A stretch of 64,000 nucleotides of DNA from Bryobacterales bacterium (GTDB lineage Bacteria > Acidobacteriota > Terriglobia > Bryobacterales > Bryobacteraceae), in contig PLDF01000219.1 in assembly GCA_003135055.1 (NCBI GenBank), forward strand, positions 47,219 through 111,218. Direction: 5' to 3'. This document shows, one piece after another, positions 1 through 8,812 of this stretch (position 1 is the first letter of the stretch; every line of letters begins with the position of its first letter). Below the pieces are notes generated by a model. It did not search any database. It had not been told where the DNA came from and saw only the letters and a list, made by a program, of their open reading frames with translations. The position numbers and the translations under genes are program-made.

Positions 1-43
1 TGCCTACCAACAGCTCGAATTCGCCGGTTTCCTTGTTCTTCAT
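1..43 (-). CDS. N-terminus of a probable SPOR-domain membrane protein (partial)
   Basis: Reading leftwards from 43, an ATG opens a frame encoding MKNKETGEFELLVG before the window ends. The EFEL(L/V)(V/L)G stretch resembles the cytoplasmic start of acidobacterial single-pass proteins that carry a C-terminal peptidoglycan-binding SPOR domain; this is recalled from family knowledge and the diagnostic domain is outside the window. The ATG lies directly next to the slipin stop codon at 44-46, so the gene may be the third member of the nfeD-slipin operon. Only 14 codons are visible, so the identification is tentative. Confidence 0.45.
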   Translation of the reverse strand, partial: MKNKETGEFELLVG

Positions 44-835
44 CTATGGCTTCGCCGCGCCTGCGCCGGGCATGCCGAATCGATTCAGCGCGCCCTCCAA
101 AGATGCAATTATATCGATTGGCAAGGGAAATACGATGGTGGTATTTTTCTCCGCCCCGATTTCCACCAGCGTCTGCAGGTAGCGCAACTGAATCGCCGCC
201 GGCTGCCTCTGCAGAACCTCGGCCGCCATGCCCAGCTTTTCCGCGGCGGTGTATTCGCCCTCCGCGTGGATGATCTTGGCGCGCCGCTCGCGCTCGGCTT
301 CGGCCTGGCGCGCGATGGCGCGAATCATCTGCTCGGGCAGATCCACCTGTTTCACTTCCACTACGCTCACTTTGACGCCCCACGGCGCCGTGTGCTGGTC
401 CAGAATCGATTGCAGCCGGATATTCAATTTTTCGCGCTGGCCCAGCAAATCGTCCAGATCGTATTCGCCCAGCACGCTGCGCAGCGTGGTTTGCGCAAGC
501 TGCGAGGTGGCGTAGAGAAAATTAGAAACTTCCACAATGGCCAGCCGCGGGTCGATCACGCGGAAGTACACCACGGCGTTCACCTTGAGGGTGACGTTGT
601 CGCGCGTCACTATGTCCTGTGGCGGAACCTCGAGCGTATCGATGCGCAGCGAGACGCGCACAATGCGGTCCAGAGGCGCGAAAACGAAGACGAGGCCAGG
701 GCCTTTGGGCTCCGAGAGCAGGCGCCCCAGGCGGAAGATCACGCCGCGCTCGTATTCGCGCAGTATCTTGATCGAGCTCAGCAGGTACAGAATCACTACC
801 GCAATTACGACTAAAACGGCGCCGTTCGTATCCAT
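44..835 (-). CDS. Slipin, SPFH/band 7 membrane protein
   Basis: A 263-residue protein with one N-terminal membrane segment (about residues 5-22) followed by a complete band 7/SPFH domain: [11 protein letters not shown] near residue 29, the [12 protein letters not shown] segment near 70, and a charged helix ([19 protein letters not shown], about 175-195) typical of stomatin/slipin oligomerisation helices. Slipins form large membrane-bound rings in lipid microdomains. The gene lies 14 bp downstream of an nfeD gene on the same strand; nfeD-slipin pairing is classical, and NfeD proteases are known to cleave the C-terminus of their partner slipin. The length matches the family. Assignment is firm; the physiological role is inferred from the pairing. 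Confidence 0.93.
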   Translation of the reverse strand: MDTNGAVLVVIAVVILYLLSSIKILREYERGVIFRLGRLLSEPKGPGLVFVFAPLDRIVRVSLRIDTLEVPPQDIVTRDNVTLKVNAVVYFRVIDPRLAIVEVSNFLYATSQLAQTTLRSVLGEYDLDDLLGQREKLNIRLQSILDQHTAPWGVKVSVVEVKQVDLPEQMIRAIARQAEAERERRAKIIHAEGEYTAAEKLGMAAEVLQRQPAAIQLRYLQTLVEIGAEKNTTIVFPLPIDIIASLEGALNRFGMPGAGAAKP

Positions 836-849
836 ATCACCTCCAGCTA

Positions 850-2139
850 TCAGTCTCCAGCTTGATCGAGCATCGGTTCCACGGTGAGTTTCAACTTATC
901 GATGGCTGTGACTTTAACGCGCGCTCCGGCGGGCGCGGGGCGTAGCGAAACCGCGTCCCAATACTCGCCATGAACGAACACTTTGCCCTCGGGCGATAAG
1001 CCGGTAACAGCCGAGCCTAACTGTCCGATCATCCCTTGAGCGCCGGTCTCCACCTTATTTCGCCGGGCGCGCACCGCGAGCGACATCAGGAAGACGGTGA
1101 TCGCCGCAAAAGGCAGTGCGAGCCCGATGGCGGTGACAAAATGGACGCGCATCTCCGGCATCGGGCTATCGATCAGCATCACCGCGCCGAGCACCATCGC
1201 AACCGCGCCGCCCACGGCGAGAACCCCGTGCGATGCGAACTTGGCTTCGAGAGCGAACAGAGTGAACGCCACCAGCAGCAGCCCCGCGCCCAGCCAGTCG
1301 ATGGGCAGCACCGATAACGCGGAAAGCCCCAGCAGCAACATGATGGCGCCGATGACGCCGGGCGCGATCAGGCCCGGCGAGGTGAACTCGATATAGATGC
1401 AAAGGCCGCCGATCACCAGAATGATCAGCGCGATATTCGGGTCCGCAATGGCGGAAACGATTCTCTCGCGCAGCGATGGCTGGTACTCTTCGATCTCGGC
1501 GCCCGCGGTGTGCAGAATCTGCGTGGAGCCGTCGAAGCGCGTGACGGCGCGGCCGTCGAGAGCTTGCAGCAGCGCCCGGTCGTTGGGAGCGATGAGATCG
1601 ATCAGATGCTGGCTCAGCGCCTCGGTTTCGGTGAACGACTTGCTCTGGCGCACGGTGGTTTCGGCCACGGCGGCGTTGCGCCCACGCCTGGCGCAGATGC
1701 TGCGCATGTAGGCGGCCGCATCGTTTTCCACCTTTTCCTTCATCACGGCGTCCATTTCGCCGCCCAGGGCCACCGGATGCGCGGCGCCGGTATTGGTGCC
1801 CGGCGCCATGGCCGCCACGTCGCCGGCTTCGAGCAGGAAGAAGCCCGCGGAGGCCGACCGGCCGCCGCTAGGAGCTACGTAGGTAACCACGGGAATGGGA
1901 GAGGAAACGATCTCCGCGATGGTATCGCGCATGGCGTCCATCAAGCCGCCGGGGGTGTTGAGGCGAATAATGAGTAGCGTGGCGTTTTCGCGCCGGGCGA
2001 GGGCGATGGCATTCCCCACGATTTCCGTGGTGACGGGGTGGACGACGCCCTCCACGTTCACGGCGATCGCTTTTGGCGCCGCTACGGCGGTCTGCGCGGA
2101 AAACGCAACCGTCAACGCGAGAATAACGCAGCCTCGCAA
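850..2139 (-). CDS. nfeD: NfeD family membrane serine protease
   Basis: The protein has a signal peptide, then a ClpP/crotonase-like protease domain (NTPGG oxyanion loop; the nucleophile serine in [23 protein letters not shown]), several membrane helices and a C-terminal soluble OB-like NfeD domain. It is predicted to cleave the neighbouring slipin. The longest frame begins at 2262, but the extra 41 residues run into a dispersed repeat and are not signal-like. A TTG at 2139 preceded by a GGGGG run gives a clean signal peptide ([20 protein letters not shown]), so that start is preferred; it yields 429 residues. Function is well supported, the start moderately. Confidence 0.9.
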   Translation of the reverse strand: MRGCVILALTVAFSAQTAVAAPKAIAVNVEGVVHPVTTEIVGNAIALARRENATLLIIRLNTPGGLMDAMRDTIAEIVSSPIPVVTYVAPSGGRSASAGFFLLEAGDVAAMAPGTNTGAAHPVALGGEMDAVMKEKVENDAAAYMRSICARRGRNAAVAETTVRQSKSFTETEALSQHLIDLIAPNDRALLQALDGRAVTRFDGSTQILHTAGAEIEEYQPSLRERIVSAIADPNIALIILVIGGLCIYIEFTSPGLIAPGVIGAIMLLLGLSALSVLPIDWLGAGLLLVAFTLFALEAKFASHGVLAVGGAVAMVLGAVMLIDSPMPEMRVHFVTAIGLALPFAAITVFLMSLAVRARRNKVETGAQGMIGQLGSAVTGLSPEGKVFVHGEYWDAVSLRPAPAGARVKVTAIDKLKLTVEPMLDQAGD

Positions 2140-2222
2140 ACTACCCCCACTATACACCAGCCGCCGGAGTTGGGTTGCGTGGCGGGGCTTGAACGGATTC
2201 GGGAAACGCCGGTCAAAATCCG

Positions 2223-2345
2223 CTCCCTCAACGGTCGCGGCTCCGTAACTATTTGCAGACACACGCAGCCGAGACAGAGCCGCGACCGTGAGGGAGTGGG
2301 ATTCCGCGGCCGAGCGGGGAAATCCCGAAAACGCTTAAGCACCCG
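2223..2345. repeat. Dispersed palindromic repeat family A, copy 1
   Basis: Two arms (2223-2243 and 2277-2296) are inverted copies differing by one base; both carry the core ACGGTCGCGGCTC or its complement. The element continues to a tail TTAAGCACCCG at 2334-2344. Related copies lie near 9331, 45918 and 51509, with a tail-only copy near 4115. It sits upstream of nfeD and accounts for the spurious upstream extension of that frame. The remaining stretch 2346-2697 holds no gene that I can support. Confidence 0.8.
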
Positions 2346-2697
2346 TTGTGTGGCGGGGCCTGAGGCTTTCGTTGGCGGCAGACCGGTTCGTATTGCCTGA
2401 GGATCGCGTGGAAAAAGCCTTCATGCAGTTTCCGGTGGCCTTATAAAGGGTTCTTCGTCACAGAGACGCGGGTGGTATCGCGTGAACCTCGATCTCCCCG
2501 AATCGGCGCCCGGCGCGCCGTGAGTTTTGTGTTCGGCGCCGGTCGATTTTCCGCTGGCAGGCGTGGCGGGAATAGACGGCTGATGCGGCAGGAAGCATTG
2601 CCTCCGAATATCGAAGGCACGCGCATCGTGGCGGCGGCGTGAAACGGCGCCACTCCATCGCGGCTCCGAAACCATCCCATCTGTTACGATAAACACC

Positions 2698-3507
2698 GTG
2701 CCAGATTCCGAGTCTGAGTGGCCGGCAAAGCCAGACATGGTCACGTCCGAAGCCGGGGGGCTTCCACCGAATCCGGAGGCTGCGGATGCGCAAAGGCCGG
2801 TAACATCGGGTAAGCGGGTCGGCCGGGATTACTGGATCGCCGGTCTGATTGTCCTTGTAATCGCAGGCTTCGCGGGACGGGATTTCGTGAGCCGGATATT
2901 TAGCGCCGGCGCCTCTCTCCCTTTGGGCGGGACCAGCCCGGCGGCGGCCAATGAGCACATCGGCGCGGGCATGGCCTCTTATAGCGCGTCGGATTTCACT
3001 AAAGCGGAGGCCGAGTTCCGCAAGGCCGCCCAGTCGGATCCCAATTCAGCGCTCGCTTATAACGATTTGGGCGCCGCTTTGAATAGCCAGAAACGGTGGG
3101 ATGAAGCGATCGCCGTGCTTCGGAGAGCGCTTGAATTGAATCCGGCATTGGAACTGGCGAAGAACAATCTCGCTTATGCATATTCACAAAAGGCCCACGC
3201 CGATGGCCGAACGAGTCCCGAAGCCGCCCAGGCCGCCAATGAACATATCGGTGCGGGCATGGCCTTTTATAACGCGTCGGATTTCACTAAAGCCGAGGCC
3301 GAGTTCCGCCAGGCCGTCCAGGCAGATCCCGGTTCAGCGTTAGCGTACAACGATTTGGGCGCCGCTTTGAATAGCCAGAAACGGTGGGATGAAGCAATTG
3401 CCGCGCTTCAGAAAGCGATTGAACTGAATCCAACACTGGAACTGGCAAAAAACAATCTGGCGCAGGCGCTTACGCAAAAGGCCGGAGGCGGCGATGGCCG
3501 GAAGTGA
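2698..3507 (+). CDS. Membrane-anchored TPR protein with duplicated TPR block
   Basis: A 269-residue protein from a GTG start. Residues about 41-60 form a single membrane helix (WIAGLIVLVIAGFAG), so the C-terminal part is probably periplasmic. Two near-identical blocks follow (about 83-163 and 179-258), each starting with NEHIGAGM and containing FTKAEAEFR, LAYNDLGAALNSQKRWDEAIA and LELAKNNLA, that is, two to three TPR helix pairs per block. The blocks are also highly similar at DNA level (2945-3187 against 3236-3470), so the duplication is recent. TPRs mediate protein contacts; the partner is unknown. The 196 bases downstream of 3507 lead into a pseudogene zone. Confidence 0.85.
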   Translation: MPDSESEWPAKPDMVTSEAGGLPPNPEAADAQRPVTSGKRVGRDYWIAGLIVLVIAGFAGRDFVSRIFSAGASLPLGGTSPAAANEHIGAGMASYSASDFTKAEAEFRKAAQSDPNSALAYNDLGAALNSQKRWDEAIAVLRRALELNPALELAKNNLAYAYSQKAHADGRTSPEAAQAANEHIGAGMAFYNASDFTKAEAEFRQAVQADPGSALAYNDLGAALNSQKRWDEAIAALQKAIELNPTLELAKNNLAQALTQKAGGGDGRK

Positions 3508-3549
3508 AATCCGCCGCCAGATATCCGGCATGCCCACCGGCCGGGTAGC

Positions 3550-4095
3550 GCTTTCCTGGACAACTGCATTTCCGCCGCACTCCGGGCCGGAGCGTTCTTA
3601 GGATTCGCGGCGCTCGCGGCGCTTGCGTTTCGCGCCTGGATGCGAATCGAGGTGCGCTGGGGTGCTTTCTGGTATCACATTCCGTTCGCGGCGAAGCGGG
3701 CGGGTCTCGGCGTGCCATACGAAATGCCCCCGCTCATCAAGGACCGGTATGACGGCTTCCCCCTCTCCCGGAGTTTCTGCAAGGCGTGCTGTGGAGGGCG
3801 ACCGGTTCGTTGAATGCCACGGGCGTAATCGACATCCTGGCGCCGGCTGTTTTCCTTTTTATTGCCACGATGCCCCTGCCAATTCGGCGAGCCCCCAGCA
3901 GAGCAGTGAGCGGTCGGCCCATCGGTCGAACAGCAGCATGGCTATGAGCGACGTCAGCCCAGGGCAAGCAGCGCGCCCGCGAACAGATCGACGTAACTGG
4001 TGGCCGCATGGATGACGACGAGCGGGGCCGTCAAACAGAGGACCGCAACCACCGAAAAAGAAGCCTTCAGCTTGTAGTGGAGCGACCGCTTCCCT
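3550..4095. pseudogene. Scrambled relic of a polytopic membrane protein (glycosyltransferase-like)
   Basis: The plus strand from about 3550 reads as a membrane protein start (hydrophobic segment, then RWGAFWYHIPFAAKRAG and PLIKDRYDGF). It needs one extra C in the C-run near 3764 to continue into EFLQGVLWRATGSLNATGV and a hydrophobic end near 3870. From about 4090 back to 3870 the minus strand instead reads LHYKLKASFSVVAVLC, IHAATSYVDLFAGALLALG and, after another shift, LLFDRWADRSLLCWGLA. Both halves resemble consecutive parts of large membrane glycosyltransferase-like proteins, facing each other. I read this as an inverted and frameshifted remnant; the family assignment is tentative. Confidence 0.4.
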
Positions 4096-4114
4096 TATAC
4101 CTACGACACGCGTT

Positions 4115-4150
4115 CGATTTTCCCGAATCCGGTTAAGCACCCCGCACGAA
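4115..4150. repeat. Dispersed repeat family A, tail-only copy
   Basis: TCCCGAATCCGGTTAAGCACCC matches in part the tail seen in the copies ending near 2345 and 51620 (GGTTAAGCACCCG). The palindromic arms are absent, so this is a truncated copy. Confidence 0.5.
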
Positions 4151-4238
4151 CCCGTGGTCCCGATAGCGAACGGCATGTAGTATGTTCGATTCGGAGTTCG
4201 CGATTCCGCGGATCGCAGAGGCGCCGCTCACTCACCTC

Positions 4239-4877
4239 TTACCGCTTCCGCGCCCGAATCGTCACATCCAAATTCCCATTCCGGATATTCGTAAACCTCA
4301 TCGTCACTCGCCCCTGCGGATCGAGGCCGATCGCCGCCGGAGTATTCACCAGCGTCAGCATCCACCCATCCGGCAAAGTAACCGAGTTAATCGGCCGCCC
4401 CAGCGTGCGCGTCCAAACCAGCTCGCTGCCATCCATCTTGTAGCCCACCGGGTCGGTGTAAGTCTCCTGCACTCGGATGCGCACCGATTCGCCCTTGCCA
4501 ATCGCCTTCGGTAAATCGCCCTGCACCACCACGGATTTCGGATCCGTCGGCGCCGGATAGTATCCCAGCGCGTTCACCTCTTCGCCTCTCACCAGGTGCG
4601 TGTGCAGCGCCTCGCCCGTATCCAGGTCGAGCATTTTGGAATCCGGCGTCACCGTGCTGCCGGCCCGCACGAAGCTGTGAACCGATTGCTGTCCCTCGCG
4701 CGTCACCGTGAAATCGTGCGAGATGAGGAACTGGTGCGTGGAAGGCTCCGCCAGCCAATAACGGATCTCCAGATCCTGTTCGGCGCGGTGAATCTGCTGC
4801 GCCGTTAGCGGCGCTGCCAGTAGCGCCGGCAGTAACGCCGGCAGCAGCGCCGGAACCAGCCATAGCAGCCGCTTCAC
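4239..4877 (-). CDS. Secreted protein of unknown function, paralogue of its upstream neighbour
   Basis: A 212-residue protein with a signal peptide containing a repeated LLPA unit (LVPALLPALLPALLA), followed by a compact, mostly beta-rich exported domain. It shares a layout with the upstream gene product: STHQF and STHAF near residue 46, HDFTVTREG and YDVTVTREG, then R(A/P)GSTV or RPGSTA, KG(E/A)(S/T)(V/R)R(I)R and a conserved TYTD. The start ATG overlaps the stop of the upstream gene by 4 bp (ATGA), so the two are translationally coupled and probably act together. I do not recognise the family; a periplasmic or outer-membrane-associated role is inferred from the signal peptide only. Confidence 0.75.
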   Translation of the reverse strand: MKRLLWLVPALLPALLPALLAAPLTAQQIHRAEQDLEIRYWLAEPSTHQFLISHDFTVTREGQQSVHSFVRAGSTVTPDSKMLDLDTGEALHTHLVRGEEVNALGYYPAPTDPKSVVVQGDLPKAIGKGESVRIRVQETYTDPVGYKMDGSELVWTRTLGRPINSVTLPDGWMLTLVNTPAAIGLDPQGRVTMRFTNIRNGNLDVTIRARKR

Positions 4878-5470
4878 GGCAGTTTCCTCCCCACGATGCG
4901 CACCGGCAGTTGGTCGTCGCGGTCGTTAAAGAAACTGATGCGGATACGCCCATCGGCATCGGTGGAAACAATCCCCGGCGACCGCGACCCCGCCAGCTCG
5001 TAACCTTTTGGCAGCACCACTACGTTGCGCATGATGCCGAGCGGCCGGTCGAAAACGAAACCGGTTTCCGTGGCATGATACGAGGGCTCGTCGGTATACG
5101 TCTTGAGAATCCGGATGCGCGTTTCCGCCCCTTTCGGCACGGGCTGCAACAGCGTTATGCGAAGAAACCCGGCATCGTCCGCGGTGTTCGCGGCCACTCC
5201 GCCGGACGCCTTGGCATCGCGCCCCTTTACGGTGGCGAGCGCCAGCGGTTTGCCCGTCGCCAGGTCGATCGCGCTTTCCTTCGACGCCGTGGACCCTGGC
5301 CGGATCGGGTTGAAGAAGTAAGCCGAGCCTTCGCGCGTCACAGTTACGTCGTAGACGATGTCGAACGCGTGCGTGGATGGCGCAAGCAACTGGTAAACCG
5401 TCAGTTCGCTCGCCGCCCAAGCCGGCGTCGCCCAAACGAGAAGCGCCCAGAGGGCCGGCAATTTCTTCAT
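4874..5470 (-). CDS. Secreted protein of unknown function (paralogous pair)
   Basis: A 198-residue protein starting at ATG 5470 with a clear signal peptide (MKKLPALWALLVWATPAWAA). The frame is open further upstream to 5533, but that extension has no signal character. The mature part contains STHAFDIVYDVTVTREG, RPGSTA, and ETRIRILKTYTDEPSYHATE, matched in the downstream overlapping gene, so the two arose by duplication and then diverged strongly. No catalytic motif is visible. The stop overlaps the start of the downstream paralogue (ATGA). Function unknown. Confidence 0.75.
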   Translation of the reverse strand: MKKLPALWALLVWATPAWAASELTVYQLLAPSTHAFDIVYDVTVTREGSAYFFNPIRPGSTASKESAIDLATGKPLALATVKGRDAKASGGVAANTADDAGFLRITLLQPVPKGAETRIRILKTYTDEPSYHATETGFVFDRPLGIMRNVVVLPKGYELAGSRSPGIVSTDADGRIRISFFNDRDDQLPVRIVGRKLP

Positions 5471-5649
5471 GGCTATTGATTGTAGCGCGCGGGATAACAT
5501 GCCCGGAGCGTCACGGGAATCGCTATTCGTCATGCGCCGTCATTGATATGGGCGAACTTCAGCGGGATCGAGGGTCTGCGCTTGCAGCGAAAGCGCGCAA
5601 GTAAGCGTCGCCAACGAAACCGCCGGGATTGCGCCGCGCCGCATAGTCT

Positions 5650-6399
5650 CTAACCGAACATGCCGGCTATCGCGGCCGCGCCCAGAACATAGACGGCCCA
5701 AGGCATCGCCACGGCGAAGAACGCTCCCCCGAAAGAGAGCTTTTTGCCCGCGGCGGCCTTCAATCCGACGGCGATCAGGAGCATGATCCAAAATGAAAAG
5801 AGATCGAGCGAGGTCGCCAGCGAATAGAGGAACTTGGAACTCGTCTTGGGGTCCATAAACGCGCCCGGATTGAACATCAGCGGGTTACTGAAAGTGAAGT
5901 CCGCGATGCTTTTCATCTGCATCACCACCATGGTGAGCGCTGCCTTGATTATCCCCGGCAGATTCGCATAACACACGATCGCGAACACCTGTGAGAACCT
6001 GACCGGTGCGGAAAGAATCCCGGCTGTGATGCCGGTGAGCACTCCGGCAATGATCAGGAACATCACGGGAATGATCAGCGGAACGACATACCCGATGATG
6101 GAAGCGACCTTCACGCCCATCTCGATGCCCTGCTGTTGCTGCTCCGGAGTCCCCTGAGGCTGGCGCGAACTGTTGGCGATCTGTTGTTCGATCATCACCC
6201 GCCAGCCGCCGCGCTGCGAATACATGAAGGTGAGGCACAACGATACCAGCGCGATCAGAATCACGGGCACAATCCACCGCGGCCGCGCCGCAATGTCGCC
6301 GAACGCTTTCTTCGGCTCGAAGAAGACGCCGGCGATCCGCGAGAACTCACCCATTCCCGCCGGTTGAGGGTCTATAGCTGTTGCGCTTTGAGGATGCAT
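5650..6399 (-). CDS. YIP1-family multi-pass membrane protein
   Basis: A 249-residue protein. The N-terminus carries FSRIAGVFFEPKKAFGDIAARPRW, the typical entry of bacterial YIP1/DUF1282-like proteins, followed by about five hydrophobic helices (residues roughly 43-60, 100-128, 140-165, 190-212, 225-248) and a Gln-rich loop near 80-90. These proteins are inner-membrane components of unknown biochemical role. The gene is divergent from the Phd/VapC pair at 6459, with only about 60 bp between the starts, so the two promoters probably share this spacer. Confidence 0.8.
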   Translation of the reverse strand: MHPQSATAIDPQPAGMGEFSRIAGVFFEPKKAFGDIAARPRWIVPVILIALVSLCLTFMYSQRGGWRVMIEQQIANSSRQPQGTPEQQQQGIEMGVKVASIIGYVVPLIIPVMFLIIAGVLTGITAGILSAPVRFSQVFAIVCYANLPGIIKAALTMVVMQMKSIADFTFSNPLMFNPGAFMDPKTSSKFLYSLATSLDLFSFWIMLLIAVGLKAAAGKKLSFGGAFFAVAMPWAVYVLGAAAIAGMFG

Positions 6400-6458
6400 A
6401 TTAGGAAGATTGTACTCCAGTGCGAAAAGGTACGCAAAGCCATGATAATCATGGTAAT

Positions 6459-6472
6459 ATGACTATAGTCAT
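6459..6472. promoter_or_regulatory. Perfect 14-bp palindrome at the antitoxin start (likely operator)
   Basis: ATGACTATAGTCAT is its own reverse complement and covers the candidate start codon(s) of the antitoxin. An AT-rich imperfect dyad (ATGATAATCAT) sits just upstream at 6442-6452. Phd/YefM antitoxins bind such short palindromes to repress their own operon, so this is probably the autoregulatory site; that role is inferred. Confidence 0.6.
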
Positions 6473-6728
6473 GTTGAATGCGCTCGCGCAACACAAAATC
6501 GGGGCTGGAGAATTCAAGGCGAAGTGTCTGCACCTGTTGGATGAGGTGCAGCAGAGCCGCCAGGAAATCGTGATCACGAAGCGCGGCAAGCCCGTGGCTC
6601 GACTGGTTCCTCTGGACGAAGAACCGCCAACCATTTTCGGACGGATGAAGGGCACAGTGAAAATCCTCGGCGACATTGTGGGCCCAACCGGCGAGAAGTG
6701 GTTTGCGGAATCCGGCGATGACTGGTGA
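6459..6728 (+). CDS. Phd/YefM-family antitoxin
   Basis: About 89 residues if started at ATG 6459, or 85 from ATG 6471; no Shine-Dalgarno sequence distinguishes them and both codons lie in the palindrome. The body has the Phd/YefM pattern: GAGEFKAKCLHLLDEVQQS, then EIVITKRGKPVARLVPL, and a C-terminal tail that would wrap the toxin. It is the first gene of a two-gene module; its stop overlaps the toxin start by 11 bp, which supports co-translation. The antitoxin should neutralise VapC and repress the operon through the palindrome. Family assignment is confident. Confidence 0.88.
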   Translation: MTIVMLNALAQHKIGAGEFKAKCLHLLDEVQQSRQEIVITKRGKPVARLVPLDEEPPTIFGRMKGTVKILGDIVGPTGEKWFAESGDDW

Positions 6729-7143
6729 TGGCCGGGTTCCCCTGCTGCTCGATACGCATTTCTGGATCTGGCTGCAAAACGGCGAGCCCGGGGTGTTCAC
6801 TGCCCCAATCAGGCGAGCCATTGAGGCATCCGCTGCCGGCGGCAGGCTTTACATATCCATCATCTCCGTATGGGAAGTGGCATTGCTGGAATCTAAAGGC
6901 CGCATCGAGCTGAGCCTCCCCTGCGGCCTCTGGGTGCAACAGGCATTGGCTATCCCGGGCTTGGCCATTGCTCCCTTGACGCCCGAAATCGCCGTCGAAA
7001 GCTGCAACCTGCCTCAACCATTCCACGGCGATCCAGCCGACCGCATCATCGTAGCCACCGCTCGAAACATGGGCGCGAGATTGCTGACCCGCGATGGGAA
7101 AATTATCGAGTACGGACGCAAACGCCATCTCGCGCTCCTTTGA
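6718..7143 (+). CDS. vapC: VapC-like PIN-domain ribonuclease toxin
   Basis: A 141-residue PIN domain. The acidic active-site residues are in place: LLLDTHFWIW (first Asp), SVWEVALLE (Glu), HGDPADRIIVATA (Asp pair) and LLTRDGKI (last Asp). VapC toxins are Mg-dependent endoribonucleases that usually cut tRNA or rRNA. The ATG at 6718 was chosen because it overlaps the antitoxin stop and starts directly before the first beta strand; an upstream in-frame ATG at 6676 would lie inside the antitoxin gene. It appears complete and functional. Confidence 0.9.
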   Translation: MTGDGRVPLLLDTHFWIWLQNGEPGVFTAPIRRAIEASAAGGRLYISIISVWEVALLESKGRIELSLPCGLWVQQALAIPGLAIAPLTPEIAVESCNLPQPFHGDPADRIIVATARNMGARLLTRDGKIIEYGRKRHLALL

Positions 7144-7233
7144 TTTTCCCTTGCTTCCCGCGCGCGATCATTCTCGACGAGCCGGCCCCGACGCGCTGGT
7201 CCGCGACGAATTGCGGGGCGTTGCCGTAGCGGA

Positions 7234-7314
7234 TGGGGTGAGCGGAAGATCGAGGCTGTCAATTTTGACGCGGAGGCGCGGAGTGGCGGAGGAAGGCGCG
7301 GAGTTTTTCCGGGA
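7234..7314. repeat. Dispersed repeat family B (ACGCGGAGGCGCGGAG), copy 1
   Basis: The stretch contains GAGGCTGTC, then ACGCGGAGGCGCGGAG, then GGCGGAGGAAGGCGCGGAG. It matches the reverse complement of 20971-21050 almost base for base over about 80 bp; shorter copies are at 20885-20915 and 31781-31824. The surrounding spacer 7144-7627 holds no gene that I can support. Confidence 0.8.
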
Positions 7315-7627
7315 GTCCGGATTCCAGTGAAAGGTCAGCCGATTGTAGTCCGTGCCATTATCGAGGGCACGGAGGCAGGAGGAAGCGGAGAAAATCAAAG
7401 CAAAACTACCGCGGCAGTGTCCACTGAAAATAAAGGGCTCGCAGGTGAGTTTCCGTAGAAGCCTGGAATCGGTGAGCGGCCGCATCCGTGAAATCCCGAT
7501 CGCATTTGTAGAGCCTCCGGTCGCTCCCGATGTATGGCCGAACCATCGGCTTGGCCGCGAGGTTTCCCTAAGCCGCGATGCCGTACCCTTTGCAGCGGGC
7601 CTGGATTCCTGTCCGCCCGCTACCCCA

Positions 7628-8812
7628 TCAAGTCGCGTAGTAGCCGTCGCGGGCCTGCACGATCAAGTCTTTCTTCTTCGTGGTGAGCTGGAGCTTGCGA
7701 TACATACCGCCTGCGTCGCCGGGCTTGTCCGAGTTATAGCCAATGCTGTACTGGTTGCGCAACTCCTCTTCGATTTCGGCATAGACTTTGTCGATGGGCT
7801 GCTTGTGCGACACCTCATAGAATCGTCCGCCGGTCTCTTGCGCGATCTGTTGCAGCACTTTTTTGCCGTTGGCTCCGTTGACGTTGCCACCGGGGTATCC
7901 GCCGCCCGGGTATCCCATGCCACGGCGCCGTCCCATTCCCGGTCCTCCCATCATGGGGCCGTTGTTGGTGCGGTAGGCGTTGGCGTCGGCGAACAGGATG
8001 GAGTACACCAGGGTATCGGCGCGCTGCGCGGCTTCGATGGCCATCGAGAGCGTGTACTTGCTGCCATTGTCCACGCCGTCGGTGAGCAGGATCAGCGCCT
8101 TGCGGCCCGTCTGCTTCTTGATCACGTCGTTCGCGGCGAGATATATGGCATCGTACAGCGAAGTACCGCCGCGGACGCGCCCGTTGCCGCCATTGGGATA
8201 GTTACCGCCGTTCGGATAGTTGCCGCCGTTCGGATAGTTACCACCGTTCGGATAGTTGCCGCCCTGCGACCCGCCGCCCTGCTGCTGAAGCTGCGGCCGG
8301 TTGCCCGGCTCGCACAGGTCGATGGATCTTTCCAGCTTGAGGCGATCGGCGGTCAAATCCTGCAACAGTTCGATATCGAAATCGAAACGGATGACGAACG
8401 CCAGGTCGCGGTCCACCCGTAACACCTGTTCCAGGAACTGGCGGCTGGCGGTGCGCTCGCTATCGAGGACATTGCGCTGGCTGCCGCTGGTATCCACCAG
8501 CAGGCCGAGCGTCAGCGGCAGATTGCTTTCCCGTGTGAAGTAGCGGATGGTTTCCGGCCGGCCATCCTCAGAGAGAATGAAATCGTCCTTGGTCAGAGTC
8601 TTGACAATCTGACCCTTCTTATCCCGCACGGTGGCGAGCACGTTCACCACCTTGACGTCGGTGGAAAAGCTGGCTTGCGGGTCTTTGGGCTGACCAGCCG
8701 GCGCTGGCTGACCCGCGGTTTGCGCTCCTTGATCCTGCTGCTGGGCCAACAGCAGGCGAGCTGCGGGCAGCAGGGGCAGAGCAGTGAGCAGAGTACGCCT
8801 GGTAATGTTCAT
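7628..8812 (-). CDS. Secreted VWFA-related Acidobacterial-domain protein
   Basis: A 394-residue protein with a twin-arginine-like leader (MNITRRTLLTALPLLPAARLLLA). It then carries the DVKVVNVLATVRDKKGQIV and LTKDDFILSEDGRPETI segments that open the VWFA-related Acidobacterial domain (TIGR03436). The metal-dependent adhesion site is intact: DTSGS at 107-111, a Thr in GGTSLYDAI and Asp in LLTDGVDNGS. Between these lie a Gly-Asn-Tyr-Pro repeat (about 198-218) and a Gly-rich loop near 297-315, probably flexible surface loops. The family is expanded in Acidobacteriota and of unknown ligand; a cell-surface or secreted adhesion role is inferred. Confidence 0.9.
   Translation of the reverse strand: MNITRRTLLTALPLLPAARLLLAQQQDQGAQTAGQPAPAGQPKDPQASFSTDVKVVNVLATVRDKKGQIVKTLTKDDFILSEDGRPETIRYFTRESNLPLTLGLLVDTSGSQRNVLDSERTASRQFLEQVLRVDRDLAFVIRFDFDIELLQDLTADRLKLERSIDLCEPGNRPQLQQQGGGSQGGNYPNGGNYPNGGNYPNGGNYPNGGNGRVRGGTSLYDAIYLAANDVIKKQTGRKALILLTDGVDNGSKYTLSMAIEAAQRADTLVYSILFADANAYRTNNGPMMGGPGMGRRRGMGYPGGGYPGGNVNGANGKKVLQQIAQETGGRFYEVSHKQPIDKVYAEIEEELRNQYSIGYNSDKPGDAGGMYRKLQLTTKKKDLIVQARDGYYAT
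8185..8262. repeat. In-frame 15-bp tandem repeat inside the VWFA gene
   Basis: About four to five copies of a unit related to TTGCCGCCGTTCGGATAG encode repeated Asn-Tyr-Pro-Asn-Gly-Gly in the VWFA protein. The unit length is a multiple of three, so copy-number change would keep the frame. Confidence 0.8.
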
